Assembly: GCA_014860455.1 (NCBI GenBank) | Contig: JACZJQ010000042.1 | Coordinates: 1 to 49,344, forward strand | Direction of reading: 5' to 3' | Source: Bryobacteraceae bacterium | GTDB lineage: Bacteria > Acidobacteriota > Terriglobia > Bryobacterales > Bryobacteraceae | Length of the DNA stretch: 49,344 nt | In this document: in pieces, positions 24,948 to 34,226 of the stretch | How the letters are laid out: every line of letters begins with the position of its first letter | Position numbering within the stretch: position 1 is the stretch's first letter | Translations under genes and position numbers: made by a program | Notes under the pieces: model-generated | Databases searched by the model: none | What the model was told of the DNA's origin: nothing | What the model saw: the letters and a program-made list of their open reading frames with translations, nothing else

Positions 24948-26432
24948 TCAGACGCCAGCCATGCGTTCCACGCGGCTGGCTACTTCACTCAACTCGCTTC
25001 CCCCCAATGCCACCTGCTCGGCGCTCGCCGCCGAGGCGCGAGCGATTTCCTCGTTCTGTGTCGCAAGCCGCTCCAGTTCGTCTATCGCGCTCTTCACCGA
25101 TTCCAAATTCCTCGCCTGATCCTGGCTGCTCGCGTTCACCTGCCTGACCACGTGCTGGATACTCCCGGATTGCGAAGCAATCGCCTGCACCGCCTCGCGC
25201 GCCCTCTCCGAGAGCCTCCTGCCTTCGGCCGACTTCGCTCGCGCCGTTTCCACCAGGCCCGCTGTCTCCCTGGCCGCATCCGCCGAGCGCTTCGCCAGCG
25301 TCCGCACCTCCTCGGCCACCACCGCGAATCCCATGCCCGCCTGGCCGGCTCGCGCCGCCTCCACCGACGCATTCAGCGCCAGCAGATTGGTCTGGAACGC
25401 GATCTCGTCCATCACCTTCAATATCCCCGCCACCTTCTTGGTGTTCGCGTCGATCGACTCCATCGCCTCCCCCATCTCGGCCAGCACCGCCGCCGCCTCC
25501 TCTGTCGATCTGGCGGCCGTTTCCACGCCCGCCTCGGCCTCCCTCGCACCCGACGCGTTCGACGCCGCCTGCTTGCGCACCTCCTCGCCCTTCAACGAAG
25601 TCTCCCTCAGACAGGCTCCCTCCTGCTCCACTCCAGCCGCCAGTGACTCGCTGCTCGACGCCATCAATGCCGCCGACTCGGTCAACCTCCGCACCACCGC
25701 CGCAAGGTGCCCTCCGCAATCCCTCAGATTCGTAGTCGTCGTCAACACGGTCCTCATGCCCAGAGCCCCGGCCAGCATGCTGAGCAGGCAGAGCGCCGCC
25801 ATCAGCCAGCGCGCCGACCTCACCTGGGCGTCGCCCGCTAGTGCCGACTCGGCTAGTTCCTTCTCGCCCGACTTGCTCAACGCCACCGCCGTCGCCCCAA
25901 CCTGCTTCACCAGAGGGTCGATTTCATCCATCAGCACTGCATGCGCGCCGTCGAAATCGCCCGCAGCCGCCTTCCGCGCGTAGTCGGCCTCCATGCCTTC
26001 CCACTTCGTGATCGACGCTTCCAGTTCTGCAATCTGCCGCCGGTCCGCCGAAGACGATAGCCCCCGAAGTTGCCCTAAATGAGTGCGCGCCGCCTTGGCC
26101 CCCTCCGCAAACGCGAGTTGTTGCTTTTCCAGCATCCCGGCATCGTGACACGCCGTGCAGGATCCCTCCAGCCTCGACCCCTTCTCCATATACCCGATGA
26201 CGATCGTCATCTGCGCCGTATGCGCATTCGCCTTCATCTCCTTCACCGACGCCAGCAGCGCACCGAGCGATTGCTGCGATGGCGCCGTCTCCCTCGCCGA
26301 ATGATTCAACGCCTCCCCCAACCGGGAAGTGGACCACAGCGCCGCCGCGCACATCAGTCCCATCGTGATCCCCAGCGCCGCAAAAGCCGTCGCCAACCGG
26401 CGGCCCAGTTCTCCTCGGCTACGGCCAAACAT
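24948..26432 (-). CDS. Methyl-accepting chemotaxis protein with periplasmic CxxCH haem motif
   Basis: The protein has 494 residues from ATG 26432, which has GGAGGA nine bases upstream; ATG 26441 is too close to it. TM1 is at about 13-34, a periplasmic helical sensor at 35-205 and TM2 at about 208-228. The cytosolic signalling domain contains the conserved hairpin tip ([19 protein letters not shown]). The sensor holds SCTACHDAG (C92, C95, H96), a c-type haem attachment motif, in a four-helix-bundle-like region. Haem-containing receptors of this sort sense redox state or gases in other bacteria. No typical HAMP sequence is clear after TM2. No other chemotaxis genes are in the window. Confidence 0.88.
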   Translation of the reverse strand: MFGRSRGELGRRLATAFAALGITMGLMCAAALWSTSRLGEALNHSARETAPSQQSLGALLASVKEMKANAHTAQMTIVIGYMEKGSRLEGSCTACHDAGMLEKQQLAFAEGAKAARTHLGQLRGLSSSADRRQIAELEASITKWEGMEADYARKAAAGDFDGAHAVLMDEIDPLVKQVGATAVALSKSGEKELAESALAGDAQVRSARWLMAALCLLSMLAGALGMRTVLTTTTNLRDCGGHLAAVVRRLTESAALMASSSESLAAGVEQEGACLRETSLKGEEVRKQAASNASGAREAEAGVETAARSTEEAAAVLAEMGEAMESIDANTKKVAGILKVMDEIAFQTNLLALNASVEAARAGQAGMGFAVVAEEVRTLAKRSADAARETAGLVETARAKSAEGRRLSERAREAVQAIASQSGSIQHVVRQVNASSQDQARNLESVKSAIDELERLATQNEEIARASAASAEQVALGGSELSEVASRVERMAGV

Positions 26433-26515
26433 CCACTGCATTCCTCCATGCCTCCGGACTCCTTATCGGCGGCAGTTGAAGATATATGAGCGCAGTGAGA
26501 TGGAAGGCGAAATGC

Positions 26516-28549
26516 CTATTGCTGGCTCCAGGGATTCTTGGCCTCTGCCGGTTTGGCCGCCGGCTTGGTCTCGGCCTCGGTAGGCGGCGTCGAAGCCGGT
26601 TTCGCCCCCAGATCCGTCAGCACCGTCCTGAACACCGCCTCCAACAGCGCCGAACGCGGAAACAACGGTTGCTGCTGCTTTCCCTTCTCGAAGTTCAGTG
26701 CAATCGCCAGATGGTCCGACACCGCCACCCCCAGCATCTTCGACTCCGGCACAGTCGCATCCGACTTCAGCACCTGCCCGTCGTGCTCCTTGTCGTAGCT
26801 GTTCAGCATCATCATCGTCGCCCGGTTCTGTGCCGGAATGTTCTCCTGGCTGGCCACCGCCACCAGCGAATATGTCGGCACGGGCGGATGCGGGAACGAC
26901 GTCAGGAACCGCTGCCGCACGTCCCGCCTCAGCGAGTTCATCCCCGCCGCCAGATCCCCCTTGCACGACGCCTTCTTCGAATACTCCATGTACTTACCGA
27001 TCCGCATCGGCAACGAATCGGCGATCGGCGACCCGCCGGATGCCCCCGCCACCGACGCAAACGCCGCCACCGCATTGCGCGCGTCCTCGTGCCGCGCCAG
27101 CGCCTCCTGCATGTCGGGCGTGCCCTTCGAGTAGCCGACGACAATGTACTTGCGCTTGTCCTGGCCGGCCATCTGCTGCTTCAGATACTCGGCGATCATC
27201 TTCGCGTTGTCGGTGGCTGAATCGTTCGGCACCGGCACAATCTCGGCCGTGATTCCGTACTTCTCCGTCAGGTGCTTGCGCCCCTCCTCCCAGGCCGGCG
27301 TATCGGCCACGCAGGTATTCATGATCCCCGGGATGATCAGCAACCGGTACTCCCGAGACGGCAACTCCAGTTTCACATCCGTCTTGCCGCCGCCTCTCAC
27401 CCAGTCCTCGCAACTGCCCCAATCGCCCGTATCAGGATTCACCTGCGCCAGCACCGAGCAAAACGTATCCCCAAACTGGCTCACCAGCCCTGCCGCCTCC
27501 GGAATCATCGTAATCAGTAGAACCCGCCCGTCCGAGAAATACTCCTGCCCGTGCGCAGTATTGGCCTTCGTGATCGGATTCGCCGGCGTGTAGTACTCGG
27601 TCTTCACCACCTGCCCCGAGTGCTTCAGCGATTCGCCGATGTAATCCCGCTCCAGATCCGTGTTGGGATCGATCTTGTGCGTGATCTTGCCGTCGCGCTG
27701 GTCCCGGTCAAAGCCAACGTCATGCGTTCCGGCTCCCACCCAGACCGTCGTCCCATCAGCTGTGAACGGCGCCTTCCAGATGCGGAAATGATGGCGCGCG
27801 GCCACGGTCTTGATCGGATCCGAGTGCGCGAACCCATAGTCCTGCGCCCGGCCGAACATCTTCAGTTCCGACATCGGCATGGTGAGATACGCTTCCCTCG
27901 AAAGCACGCCCAGGCTGCCGCGGATGATCGAGTCCTTGATCGACCTGTCGACAATCACCCACCCCATCGAGAGCAGCGCCCGCTTCACCCTCTCCTCGCC
28001 GCCGAGAATGATGAAATTCACCCTGTCACCTTCGGTCCCGGCGTCATCCACCACCCTGGGAGGAATCTGCGCCCAGTGTTCCTTCGTCAGCTGCGGCATC
28101 GGGCCGCTATAGGTCTCCTGCGGCGCGCCGGCCTTGGCCGAGATCTCCACCGTCACCGAATAGCTCCCCTGGCCGCCGCCCGACGATGGCTGGTTCACTC
28201 CCAGAAACAACCGGCCGCCGGTCACCATCCGCAATTCGCGCTTCTCGCCCACCAGGAACGGACGCGCCGCCGCCGAGTCTCCCACTCGCCCGATCAGCGC
28301 CCCACGCCCGGCATCGTTCAGTTGCATCGCCCGCAACATGTCCAGCCAACCCCGACGTAGCCCCTCGGGCGTCGATTCCATGGCCGAATCCGAGAACTTC
28401 AGCTTCCCCATCGCCTCGAACTTCACCAGATCGCCGGCCTGGACGTCGATTCCCGAGTCCTTCCATTTGTCGCTGCCCGCCACTTCTACCGTCTTCACCT
28501 GCGCCGCCAGCGGCAGAACGAGCATCAGCCCCAGGGTAAGTTGCCTCAT
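26516..28549 (-). CDS. Secreted three-domain protein: PA-IL-like, LssY_C-like and alpha/beta-hydrolase parts
   Basis: The 677-residue protein has a signal peptide (about 1-16). Residues 18-137 (VEVAGSDKWKDSGIDVQAGD...) resemble PA-IL/LecA-like galactose-binding folds. Residues about 175-310 carry the LssY C-terminal pattern: NFIILGGEERVKRALLSMGW, MFGRAQDYGF, ARHHFRIWKA, VWVGAGTHDVGFD and HKIDPNTDLERDY. Residues about 400-650 form a hydrolase-like domain with VVGYSKG (S474 as candidate nucleophile) and later acidic and His residues (SDATVP, SDHLA). The tail is Pro/Ala/Lys-rich. The function is not established; an extracellular hydrolase or lipase-like role is inferred. The gene is divergent from the hydrolase gene at 28670. 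Confidence 0.75.
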   Translation of the reverse strand: MRQLTLGLMLVLPLAAQVKTVEVAGSDKWKDSGIDVQAGDLVKFEAMGKLKFSDSAMESTPEGLRRGWLDMLRAMQLNDAGRGALIGRVGDSAAARPFLVGEKRELRMVTGGRLFLGVNQPSSGGGQGSYSVTVEISAKAGAPQETYSGPMPQLTKEHWAQIPPRVVDDAGTEGDRVNFIILGGEERVKRALLSMGWVIVDRSIKDSIIRGSLGVLSREAYLTMPMSELKMFGRAQDYGFAHSDPIKTVAARHHFRIWKAPFTADGTTVWVGAGTHDVGFDRDQRDGKITHKIDPNTDLERDYIGESLKHSGQVVKTEYYTPANPITKANTAHGQEYFSDGRVLLITMIPEAAGLVSQFGDTFCSVLAQVNPDTGDWGSCEDWVRGGGKTDVKLELPSREYRLLIIPGIMNTCVADTPAWEEGRKHLTEKYGITAEIVPVPNDSATDNAKMIAEYLKQQMAGQDKRKYIVVGYSKGTPDMQEALARHEDARNAVAAFASVAGASGGSPIADSLPMRIGKYMEYSKKASCKGDLAAGMNSLRRDVRQRFLTSFPHPPVPTYSLVAVASQENIPAQNRATMMMLNSYDKEHDGQVLKSDATVPESKMLGVAVSDHLAIALNFEKGKQQQPLFPRSALLEAVFRTVLTDLGAKPASTPPTEAETKPAAKPAEAKNPWSQQ

Positions 28550-28625
28550 GTCCCTATCTTGCTATCATTCGCCCCGCATTGCATCATCTCCCGTCCGGCC
28601 TGCGTCCAGGCTCCGTCATCTGACG

Positions 28626-28631
28626 TATAAT
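28626..28631 (+). promoter_or_regulatory. Consensus -10 box (TATAAT) upstream of the cellulase-like gene
   Basis: TATAAT lies 38 bases before ATG 28670. A start near 28638 would leave a leader of about 32 bases. No good -35 element is seen at 16-18 bases. Confidence 0.4.
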
Positions 28632-28669
28632 TCCAACGCCGGACCCTCGATTCCGATCGGATTGCCGCC

Positions 28670-30085
28670 ATGAAACTCTTCACCCTCCTGTTTGCCCTCC
28701 TGCCGCTGCTCACCGCACAGCCGCCCATCGCTCTCCACCCTTCCAACCCGCACTACTACGAGTTCCGCGGCCGCCCCACCGTCCTCATCACTTCCGCCGA
28801 ACACTACGGCGCCGTCCTCAACCTTGACTTCGACTTCCGCAAATACCTCGATTCCCTCGCCGCCGACAAGCTCAACCTCACCCGGATCTTCACCGGCGCC
28901 TACCGCGAATTCCCAGGCGACTTCAACATCCACGGCAACACGCTCGCCCCCAAGCCCGGACGCTACATCACCCCCTGGGCCGAAGCCCCCGGCGGCAAAT
29001 GGGATCTGACGAAATGGAACCCAGCCTACTTCGCCCGCCTCAGGGACTTCGTCTCGGAAGCCTCCAAACGCGACATCGTCGTCGAAGTCACCCTGTTCAC
29101 CGCTTACTACAACGAACACCGCTGGAAAGAGTGCCCCCTCTACATCGACCGCAACGTCAACGGCATAGGCAATGCCAAGTTCGACGAATCGCTCACCCTC
29201 CGCCACCCCTCGCTCGTCGAAGCCCAATCCGCCATGGTCCGCAGGATCGTCACTGAGCTGAACGCCTTTGACAATGTCATCTATGAGATCTGCAACGAGC
29301 CCTACTTCGCCGGCGTCGCCCTGGACTGGCAGCGCCATATCGCCCGCGTCGTCTCATCCACTGAAAAGACCCTGCCCAACCGCCACCTCATCGCCCAGAA
29401 CATCGCCAACCACCACGGCGTCATCGCCAACCCCGACCCCGAAGTCTCCGTCTTCCACTTCCACTACGCCCGCCCGCCCATCGCCGTCGATCAGAACTAC
29501 GCCCTGAATCGCGTCATCGGCTTCGACGAATCCGGCTTCGACGGCTCCGGCGAGGCCATCTACCGCATCCAGGGCTGGGACTTCCTCCTCGCCGGCGGCG
29601 CCCACTACAACAACCTGGATTACTCCTTCATCGCCGGCCACGAAGACGGGACCTTTCCCGTCCCCGCCGCCAACCCCGGCTACGGCTCGCCGGCCCTCCG
29701 CAAGCAACTCTCCCACCTCCTTGCCTTCATGAACGGCCTGGACTTCGTCCGCATGGCCCCGGCCCGCGACCTCATCGCCGCCGGCATCCCCGAAAACGCC
29801 TCCGCCCGCGCCCTGGCCGAACCCGGCCGCCAGTACGCCGTCTATCTCCACCACGGCCGCACCCTCGCCGGACACAAGCCCAACTACGTCGTCGGCAACC
29901 GCCGGACGTATACCCAACTCGAACTCCGCCTGCCAGCCGGCGAATACCGTGCCTCCTGGCTCAATCCCCGCAATGGGAAGACGGAGCGCGAAGAGACCTT
30001 CGCCCACACCGGCGGCGTAAAGATCCTCATTTCGCCCGCCTACCAGGAAGATCTCGCGCTCAAGATCGTCGCCACCGAAAGGTAG
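28670..30085 (+). CDS. Secreted clan-A glycoside hydrolase (cellulase-like TIM barrel)
   Basis: The 471-residue protein has a signal peptide (MKLFTLLFALLPLLTA). The barrel begins with PHYYEFRGRPTVLITSAEHYG. IYEICNEPYF supplies the predicted acid/base E210 after the Asn typical of clan GH-A, and VIGFDESGF supplies the predicted nucleophile E287. A beta-sandwich-like C-terminal part (about 385-470) ends the protein. The opening is reminiscent of DUF4038/GH140-type and GH5-related enzymes; the exact family and substrate are not assignable by eye. It is likely to act on plant or microbial polysaccharides outside the cytoplasm. Confidence 0.78.
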   Translation: MKLFTLLFALLPLLTAQPPIALHPSNPHYYEFRGRPTVLITSAEHYGAVLNLDFDFRKYLDSLAADKLNLTRIFTGAYREFPGDFNIHGNTLAPKPGRYITPWAEAPGGKWDLTKWNPAYFARLRDFVSEASKRDIVVEVTLFTAYYNEHRWKECPLYIDRNVNGIGNAKFDESLTLRHPSLVEAQSAMVRRIVTELNAFDNVIYEICNEPYFAGVALDWQRHIARVVSSTEKTLPNRHLIAQNIANHHGVIANPDPEVSVFHFHYARPPIAVDQNYALNRVIGFDESGFDGSGEAIYRIQGWDFLLAGGAHYNNLDYSFIAGHEDGTFPVPAANPGYGSPALRKQLSHLLAFMNGLDFVRMAPARDLIAAGIPENASARALAEPGRQYAVYLHHGRTLAGHKPNYVVGNRRTYTQLELRLPAGEYRASWLNPRNGKTEREETFAHTGGVKILISPAYQEDLALKIVATER

Positions 30086-30101
30086 GCCATCGTTCACGCT
30101 G

Positions 30102-30141
30102 CTTTCATCGGGTCGTCCCATCCGACCCGCTAAGATGAAAG
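30102..30141. promoter_or_regulatory. Long bulged hairpin spanning the -10 box of the next gene
   Basis: CTTTCATC (30102-30109) pairs with GATGAAAG (30134-30141), and GGGTCG (30110-30115) with CGACCC (30123-30128), leaving a 7-base loop and a 5-base bulge. The right arm contains TAAGAT (30131-30136), which lies eight bases before ATG 30145 and may be its -10 box. It may end the upstream transcript, although no U tract follows, or control the next gene. Confidence 0.5.
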
Positions 30142-30144
30142 TAG

Positions 30145-31179
30145 ATGGTCAGCGAAGCTGCCGAGGCGGGCAAGGGGAATCTCACGAGAAACCGTGTGTT
30201 GAACGGCCTCGTTTACGCTCTCTCCATCGCCTGCCTGGTTTGGGTCTACCACGACTTCGACTGGAAGACCGAACTCCCGCGCCTGCGCAACATCCACTGG
30301 GTATGGATCGCCGTGGCCGTCGCCAGCGACATTCTCGTCTATGTCGTCCAGGCCTGGCGCTGGAACATCCTGCTTGAACCTATACAGCGTGTCCCCCTCG
30401 GCCGTAGCGTCCGCGCCGTCTATATCGGACTGTTCGCCAACGAAGTCCTGCCGTTCCGCAGCGGCGAACTCATACGCTGCTATTTGCAGGCGATCTGGAG
30501 CCGTATCTCGTTCCCCTTCGTCCTCTCTTCGGCCCTCATCGAACGGCTGATCGACGGCGTCTGGCTCATCGCCGCTTTCGGTCTGCTCACGCTTGCAGTC
30601 GAAATGCCCCCGCAGGTCGAAGCCGCCGCATTCGCGCTCACCGGCGTCGTCGGCATCCTCGGCGCGCTGGTTCTGTTCGCTGTCCTGAACCAGCGCTTCG
30701 CCCGCCATGTCACCACGCGCCACCGATGGTCAGAAATCCTACGCTCTCTGGTCGAAGGCCTGCACGCCATGGGCCGCGCCGAGTCGTTCCCGCGCGCCGT
30801 CGCCGTCAGCTTCCTTTACCTGTTCCTTCAGGTCATCCCCGTCCACGCCATGCTGGAAGGCTACAACCTCGACTTGCCCTGGTTGTCGGCTGCCGTCGTG
30901 CTGATCGTCCTCCGCCTCGGCACCGTCGTTCCGGCGCTGCCCGGCAACGTCGGCGTCTTCCATTTCTTCAGCTTCATCGCCCTCACGCGCCTGCTCGGCG
31001 TCGAAGAACAAGCCGCCAAAGGCGTGAGCGCCGTCATGTTCTTCATCATCACCGTCCCGCTGCTCATCGGCGGCAGCATCGCCCTGATGCTCACCAGACT
31101 GAACATCCAGAACATCCTGCGCCGGGCCCAGGCCCATCACGCCGAACACACCCAATCATCTGCCCAACCGCCCAAGTGA
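30145..31179 (+). CDS. Flippase-like/LPG-synthase-type integral membrane protein
   Basis: The 344-residue protein has about eight membrane segments and matches the lysylphosphatidylglycerol synthase TM region/UPF0104 family. Signs are AWRWNILLEPIQRVPLGRSV, an LFANEVLPFRSGELIRCYL block, SSALIERLIDGVWL, and RLGTVVPALPGNVGVFHFF. The soluble MprF transferase domain is absent. Family members are thought to flip lipid-linked substrates or assist polyprenyl glycosylation. Function here is inferred. The start appears leaderless, with TAAGAT eight bases upstream. A basic C-terminal tail follows the last helix. Confidence 0.87.
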   Translation: MVSEAAEAGKGNLTRNRVLNGLVYALSIACLVWVYHDFDWKTELPRLRNIHWVWIAVAVASDILVYVVQAWRWNILLEPIQRVPLGRSVRAVYIGLFANEVLPFRSGELIRCYLQAIWSRISFPFVLSSALIERLIDGVWLIAAFGLLTLAVEMPPQVEAAAFALTGVVGILGALVLFAVLNQRFARHVTTRHRWSEILRSLVEGLHAMGRAESFPRAVAVSFLYLFLQVIPVHAMLEGYNLDLPWLSAAVVLIVLRLGTVVPALPGNVGVFHFFSFIALTRLLGVEEQAAKGVSAVMFFIITVPLLIGGSIALMLTRLNIQNILRRAQAHHAEHTQSSAQPPK

Positions 31180-31231
31180 GCTAAAATCCACAAACAGGGG
31201 CACCCCCCGGTTGGAAGGAAATCGACATCGC

Positions 31232-32095
31232 ATGAAACGCGCCATTACTCTTTTTGCCCTCTTCGCGGCATTCGCCTTCGCCCAGTCGCCGAAGCTCCGC
31301 ATCATCGCCATCGGAGCCCACCCCGACGATTGCGACATCAAGTTCGGCGGCACCGCCGCCAAACTCGCCAAGGCGGGCCACGCCGTCAAGTTTCTGTCGG
31401 TCACCAACGGCGACGCCGGCCACCAAACCCTCGCCGGAGCCGCCCTCGCCAAGCGCCGCTTTCTTGAAACCCAGGAATCGGCCCGCCGCCTCGGCATCGC
31501 CGAATATGAAGTCCTCGACAACCACGACGGCGAACTGATGCCCACTCTCGAAGTCCGCCGGCAGATTATCCGCGCCATCCGCAAGTGGAACGCCGATATC
31601 GTCATCGGCCCCCGCATCAACGACTATCACCCCGACCACCGCTACACCGGCATGCTCGTCCAGGATGCCGCCTACATGGTCGTTGTCCCCAACATCGTCT
31701 CCGACACCCCGGCGCTCAGGAAGAACCCCATCTTCCTCTTCTATCAGGACACCTTCCAGAAACCCGCTCCCTTCCGCCCCGACGTCGCAGTCCCCGTCGA
31801 CGACGTCTGGGATATCAAAATCAACGGCCTCGACGCCCACGTCTCCCAGTTCTACGAATGGCTCCCTTACGTCGATAACCGCGAGAATCAGATCCCCGCC
31901 GACCCGGCCGCGCGCAAGAAACTCCTCTACACCATGCGCATCCAACCCGTCACCGACTCAGTCCGCAAGACCCTGGTCGAGGAACTCGGCGCCGAAGCCG
32001 CGGCCAAGGTGCAATACGTCGAGAGCTTCGAACTCTGCGAGTACGGCCGCAAGCCGTCCATCGCCGAGCTTCGCGCCATGTTCCCGCTGAAGTAG
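31232..32095 (+). CDS. Secreted PIG-L (LmbE) family deacetylase
   Basis: The 287-residue protein has a signal peptide (MKRAITLFALFAAFAFA), then the metal-binding AHPDDCD motif at the end of the first strand, TNGDAGH, and the second metal motif HPDHR (in DYHPDHRYTG). These are hallmarks of zinc-dependent N-acetylglucosaminyl deacetylases (PIG-L, MshB, BshB). Most characterised bacterial members are cytosolic, so the predicted export suggests an extracellular amino-sugar or glycan substrate. GGAAGGAA lies 11 bases before ATG 31232. selA follows 10 bases downstream on the same strand. Confidence 0.9.
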   Translation: MKRAITLFALFAAFAFAQSPKLRIIAIGAHPDDCDIKFGGTAAKLAKAGHAVKFLSVTNGDAGHQTLAGAALAKRRFLETQESARRLGIAEYEVLDNHDGELMPTLEVRRQIIRAIRKWNADIVIGPRINDYHPDHRYTGMLVQDAAYMVVVPNIVSDTPALRKNPIFLFYQDTFQKPAPFRPDVAVPVDDVWDIKINGLDAHVSQFYEWLPYVDNRENQIPADPAARKKLLYTMRIQPVTDSVRKTLVEELGAEAAAKVQYVESFELCEYGRKPSIAELRAMFPLK

Positions 32096-32105
32096 GCATT
32101 CCGCC

Positions 32106-33440
32106 GTGGCCAGCGAGGAGCAATTCCGCCAACTTCCGTCGGTCGACGAACTGGCCCTGTCGCTGGCCAATCTCGAAGCCCGCTTCCCCCGCCGCCTCAT
32201 CGTCGATGAGTGCCGCAGAGCATTGGAGGACGCCCGCGCCGCCATCCGCGCCGGGCGTCCCGCCCCCCAGGCCTTAGCGCATGCCGTCACCGCCGCCCTG
32301 GAATCGCTCGCCGCGCCTTCGCTCCGCCATGTGATCAACGCAACCGGCGTGATCCTTCACACCAACCTCGGCCGCGCCCCCCTGCCCGGTGCCGCCGCTC
32401 CCGGACCCTACTCGAACCTCGAATACGACATCGCCCAGGGCCGCCGAGGCAAACGCGACTCCCACACCTCGCCCCTGCTCGAACGCATCCTCGGCCGCCC
32501 GGCCGTCATGGTCAACAACGGCGCCTCGGCCTGCTGGCTCGCACTGCACGAACTCGCCGCCGGCGGTGAAGTGATCGTCAGCCGCGGCGAACTCATCGAA
32601 ATCGGCGACGGCTTCCGCATCCCCGACATCATGGCCCGCTCCGGCGCACGCCTGGTCGAAGCCGGCACAACCAACCGCACCCGCATCGAGGACTACCGCA
32701 ACGCCATCACCCCCCAAACCCGCCTGCTGATGCGAGTCCACCCGTCGAACTTCTCCATCCACGGCTTCACCGGCCGGCCCACCCTGACCGAACTCTCAGC
32801 GCTCTCACGCGAAACCGGCATCCCGCTTTACGAAGACCTCGGCAGCGGCTGCGTCACCGATCTGAGCCAGTTCAGCATCACCGAACCCCTCGCCCAGCAC
32901 AGCTTCAAAGCCGGCGCCGACATCATCTCCTTCAGCGGCGACAAACTCCTCGGCGGACCCCAGGCCGGCATCCTCGCCGGCCGCGCCGATCTCGTCAAAC
33001 GCCTTCGTGCCAACCCCATGTTCCGCGCCTTGAGGCTCGACAAACTCGTCATCGCTGCCATGGAGACCACGCTGCGCAGCCTGCTTCTCGAACGCTGGGA
33101 CGAAATCCCCGCCCTGCGCATGATCCGCCTCAGCCCCGAAGAGATCCACCAGCGCGCCGACCAGTTGCTCCGCCAATGGGACCACCCTGACGCCGAACTC
33201 GTCGAAGGCCGCTCAATCATCGGCGGCGGTTCCACACCCGACCAGTCGCTCAGAACCTGGCTCATCGCCGTTTCCGGCAATGCCGTCCAAATGGAACGCG
33301 CACTGCGCCAGGCTTCGCCGCCCGTCATCGCCCGCATCGAGAACGACGCCCTTCTCATCGACCTGCGCACCGTCGACCCGTCTGAGGAGCAGAAACTGCT
33401 TGCAGTTCTGCGTGCAGCGTCATCCCAGCCCACCTTGTAA
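32106..33440 (+). CDS. selA: L-seryl-tRNA(Sec) selenium transferase
   Basis: The 444-residue PLP enzyme has the SelA N-terminal domain (RQLPSVDELALSL) and INATGVILHTNLGRAPL. MVNNGASACWLAL follows, then LIEIGDGFRIPDIM and SFSGDKLLGGPQAG, where K280 is the predicted PLP lysine. It converts Ser-tRNA(Sec) to Sec-tRNA(Sec) using selenophosphate. The GTG start at 32106 has no strong Shine-Dalgarno; it lies 10 bases after the PIG-L stop, so coupling is likely. selB, selC and selD are not in the window. Confidence 0.93.
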   Translation: MASEEQFRQLPSVDELALSLANLEARFPRRLIVDECRRALEDARAAIRAGRPAPQALAHAVTAALESLAAPSLRHVINATGVILHTNLGRAPLPGAAAPGPYSNLEYDIAQGRRGKRDSHTSPLLERILGRPAVMVNNGASACWLALHELAAGGEVIVSRGELIEIGDGFRIPDIMARSGARLVEAGTTNRTRIEDYRNAITPQTRLLMRVHPSNFSIHGFTGRPTLTELSALSRETGIPLYEDLGSGCVTDLSQFSITEPLAQHSFKAGADIISFSGDKLLGGPQAGILAGRADLVKRLRANPMFRALRLDKLVIAAMETTLRSLLLERWDEIPALRMIRLSPEEIHQRADQLLRQWDHPDAELVEGRSIIGGGSTPDQSLRTWLIAVSGNAVQMERALRQASPPVIARIENDALLIDLRTVDPSEEQKLLAVLRAASSQPTL

Positions 33441-33463
33441 GGTCTTACGCTGCAAATCTAAGG

Positions 33464-33492
33464 TTGTTCTGAGCGGCCGGATCCACTAATAT
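33464..33492 (+). promoter_or_regulatory. Probable sigma70-type promoter of the PEP-CTERM gene
   Basis: TTGTTC (33464-33469) and TAATAT (33487-33492) are separated by 17 bases. The predicted start near 33500 gives a leader of about 75 bases, ending with GGAGGAGAG before ATG 33576. Confidence 0.5.
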
Positions 33493-33575
33493 GAGTGAAT
33501 CAGTCATGTAGGCCGGCTCGGCACGCATGTTTGATCTGAAGGTCTGTTTCAGGTATTTGGAGGAGAGCAAATCGC

Positions 33576-34205
33576 ATGAAGAGGATGATGATTGTGTGCC
33601 TGATGGGTGCACTGCTTCTGGGAGGGTCCGCCTCGGCGGCGACCATCTCCACAATCATGGACAGAAACAACGGAGGTTCCAACGGAGGCGCCGTTTACTT
33701 TGACCTGACGGTCGGCACGAGTGACATCACGATCACCGACTTCACGACGAACACGCTGGAAACCGTTTCCTTCGGTTTCTCGGTCTACACCTATGGCCCC
33801 GGGGGAACCTTCGCCGGCAACGAGTCGAATTCCGGCCTCTGGAGTCTGGTAGCCACCGGCAGTGGAACCGGCCTGGGTGCCAATCTGCACAGCCCGGTCA
33901 CCTTGAACGCTCCGTTTGTACTGCAGGCCAACTCGACCTACGGCATCGCGCTGGTCATTGGGCCCGAGGCCGGGCACGACTACACCAACGGAACTGGGAC
34001 GAACCAGTTCTATTCAAACTCGGATTTGTCGCTGAACTTTGGCTCGGCGACCAACGTCCCGTTCACCGGGATTGTGAATAATCCTCGTGTCTGGAACGGT
34101 TCGATCACCTACGATCTGGGAGCCTCCGCTATCCCCGAACCCGCCACGTTAACGATGTTCGCCGCCGGTCTGGGCCTGCTTGGGTTCTTCCGCCGCCGCA
34201 AGTAG
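33576..34205 (+). CDS. PEP-CTERM sorting domain protein
   Basis: The 209-residue protein has a signal peptide (about 1-22), a Ser/Thr/Gly/Asn-rich beta domain (about 25-180), and the exosortase sorting signal. The signal consists of PEPATLTMFAAGLGLLGFF followed by RRRK. The PEP motif is expected to be cut by exosortase (EpsH/XrtA-type), leaving the protein in the envelope or exopolysaccharide matrix. The Gly- and Asn-rich composition is common among such surface proteins. No exosortase gene is seen in the window. A bidirectional terminator follows. The specific role is unknown. Confidence 0.92.
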   Translation: MKRMMIVCLMGALLLGGSASAATISTIMDRNNGGSNGGAVYFDLTVGTSDITITDFTTNTLETVSFGFSVYTYGPGGTFAGNESNSGLWSLVATGSGTGLGANLHSPVTLNAPFVLQANSTYGIALVIGPEAGHDYTNGTGTNQFYSNSDLSLNFGSATNVPFTGIVNNPRVWNGSITYDLGASAIPEPATLTMFAAGLGLLGFFRRRK

Positions 34206-34226
34206 ACTCAACGCCGCACAAAGACA

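Noticed and set aside
33520-33536. Sigma54-like sequence (CGGCACGCATGTTTGA) upstream of the PEP-CTERM gene
   Set aside because: The GG element fits but the essential GC at -12 is missing, and a better sigma70 promoter with 17-base spacing lies at 33464-33492.
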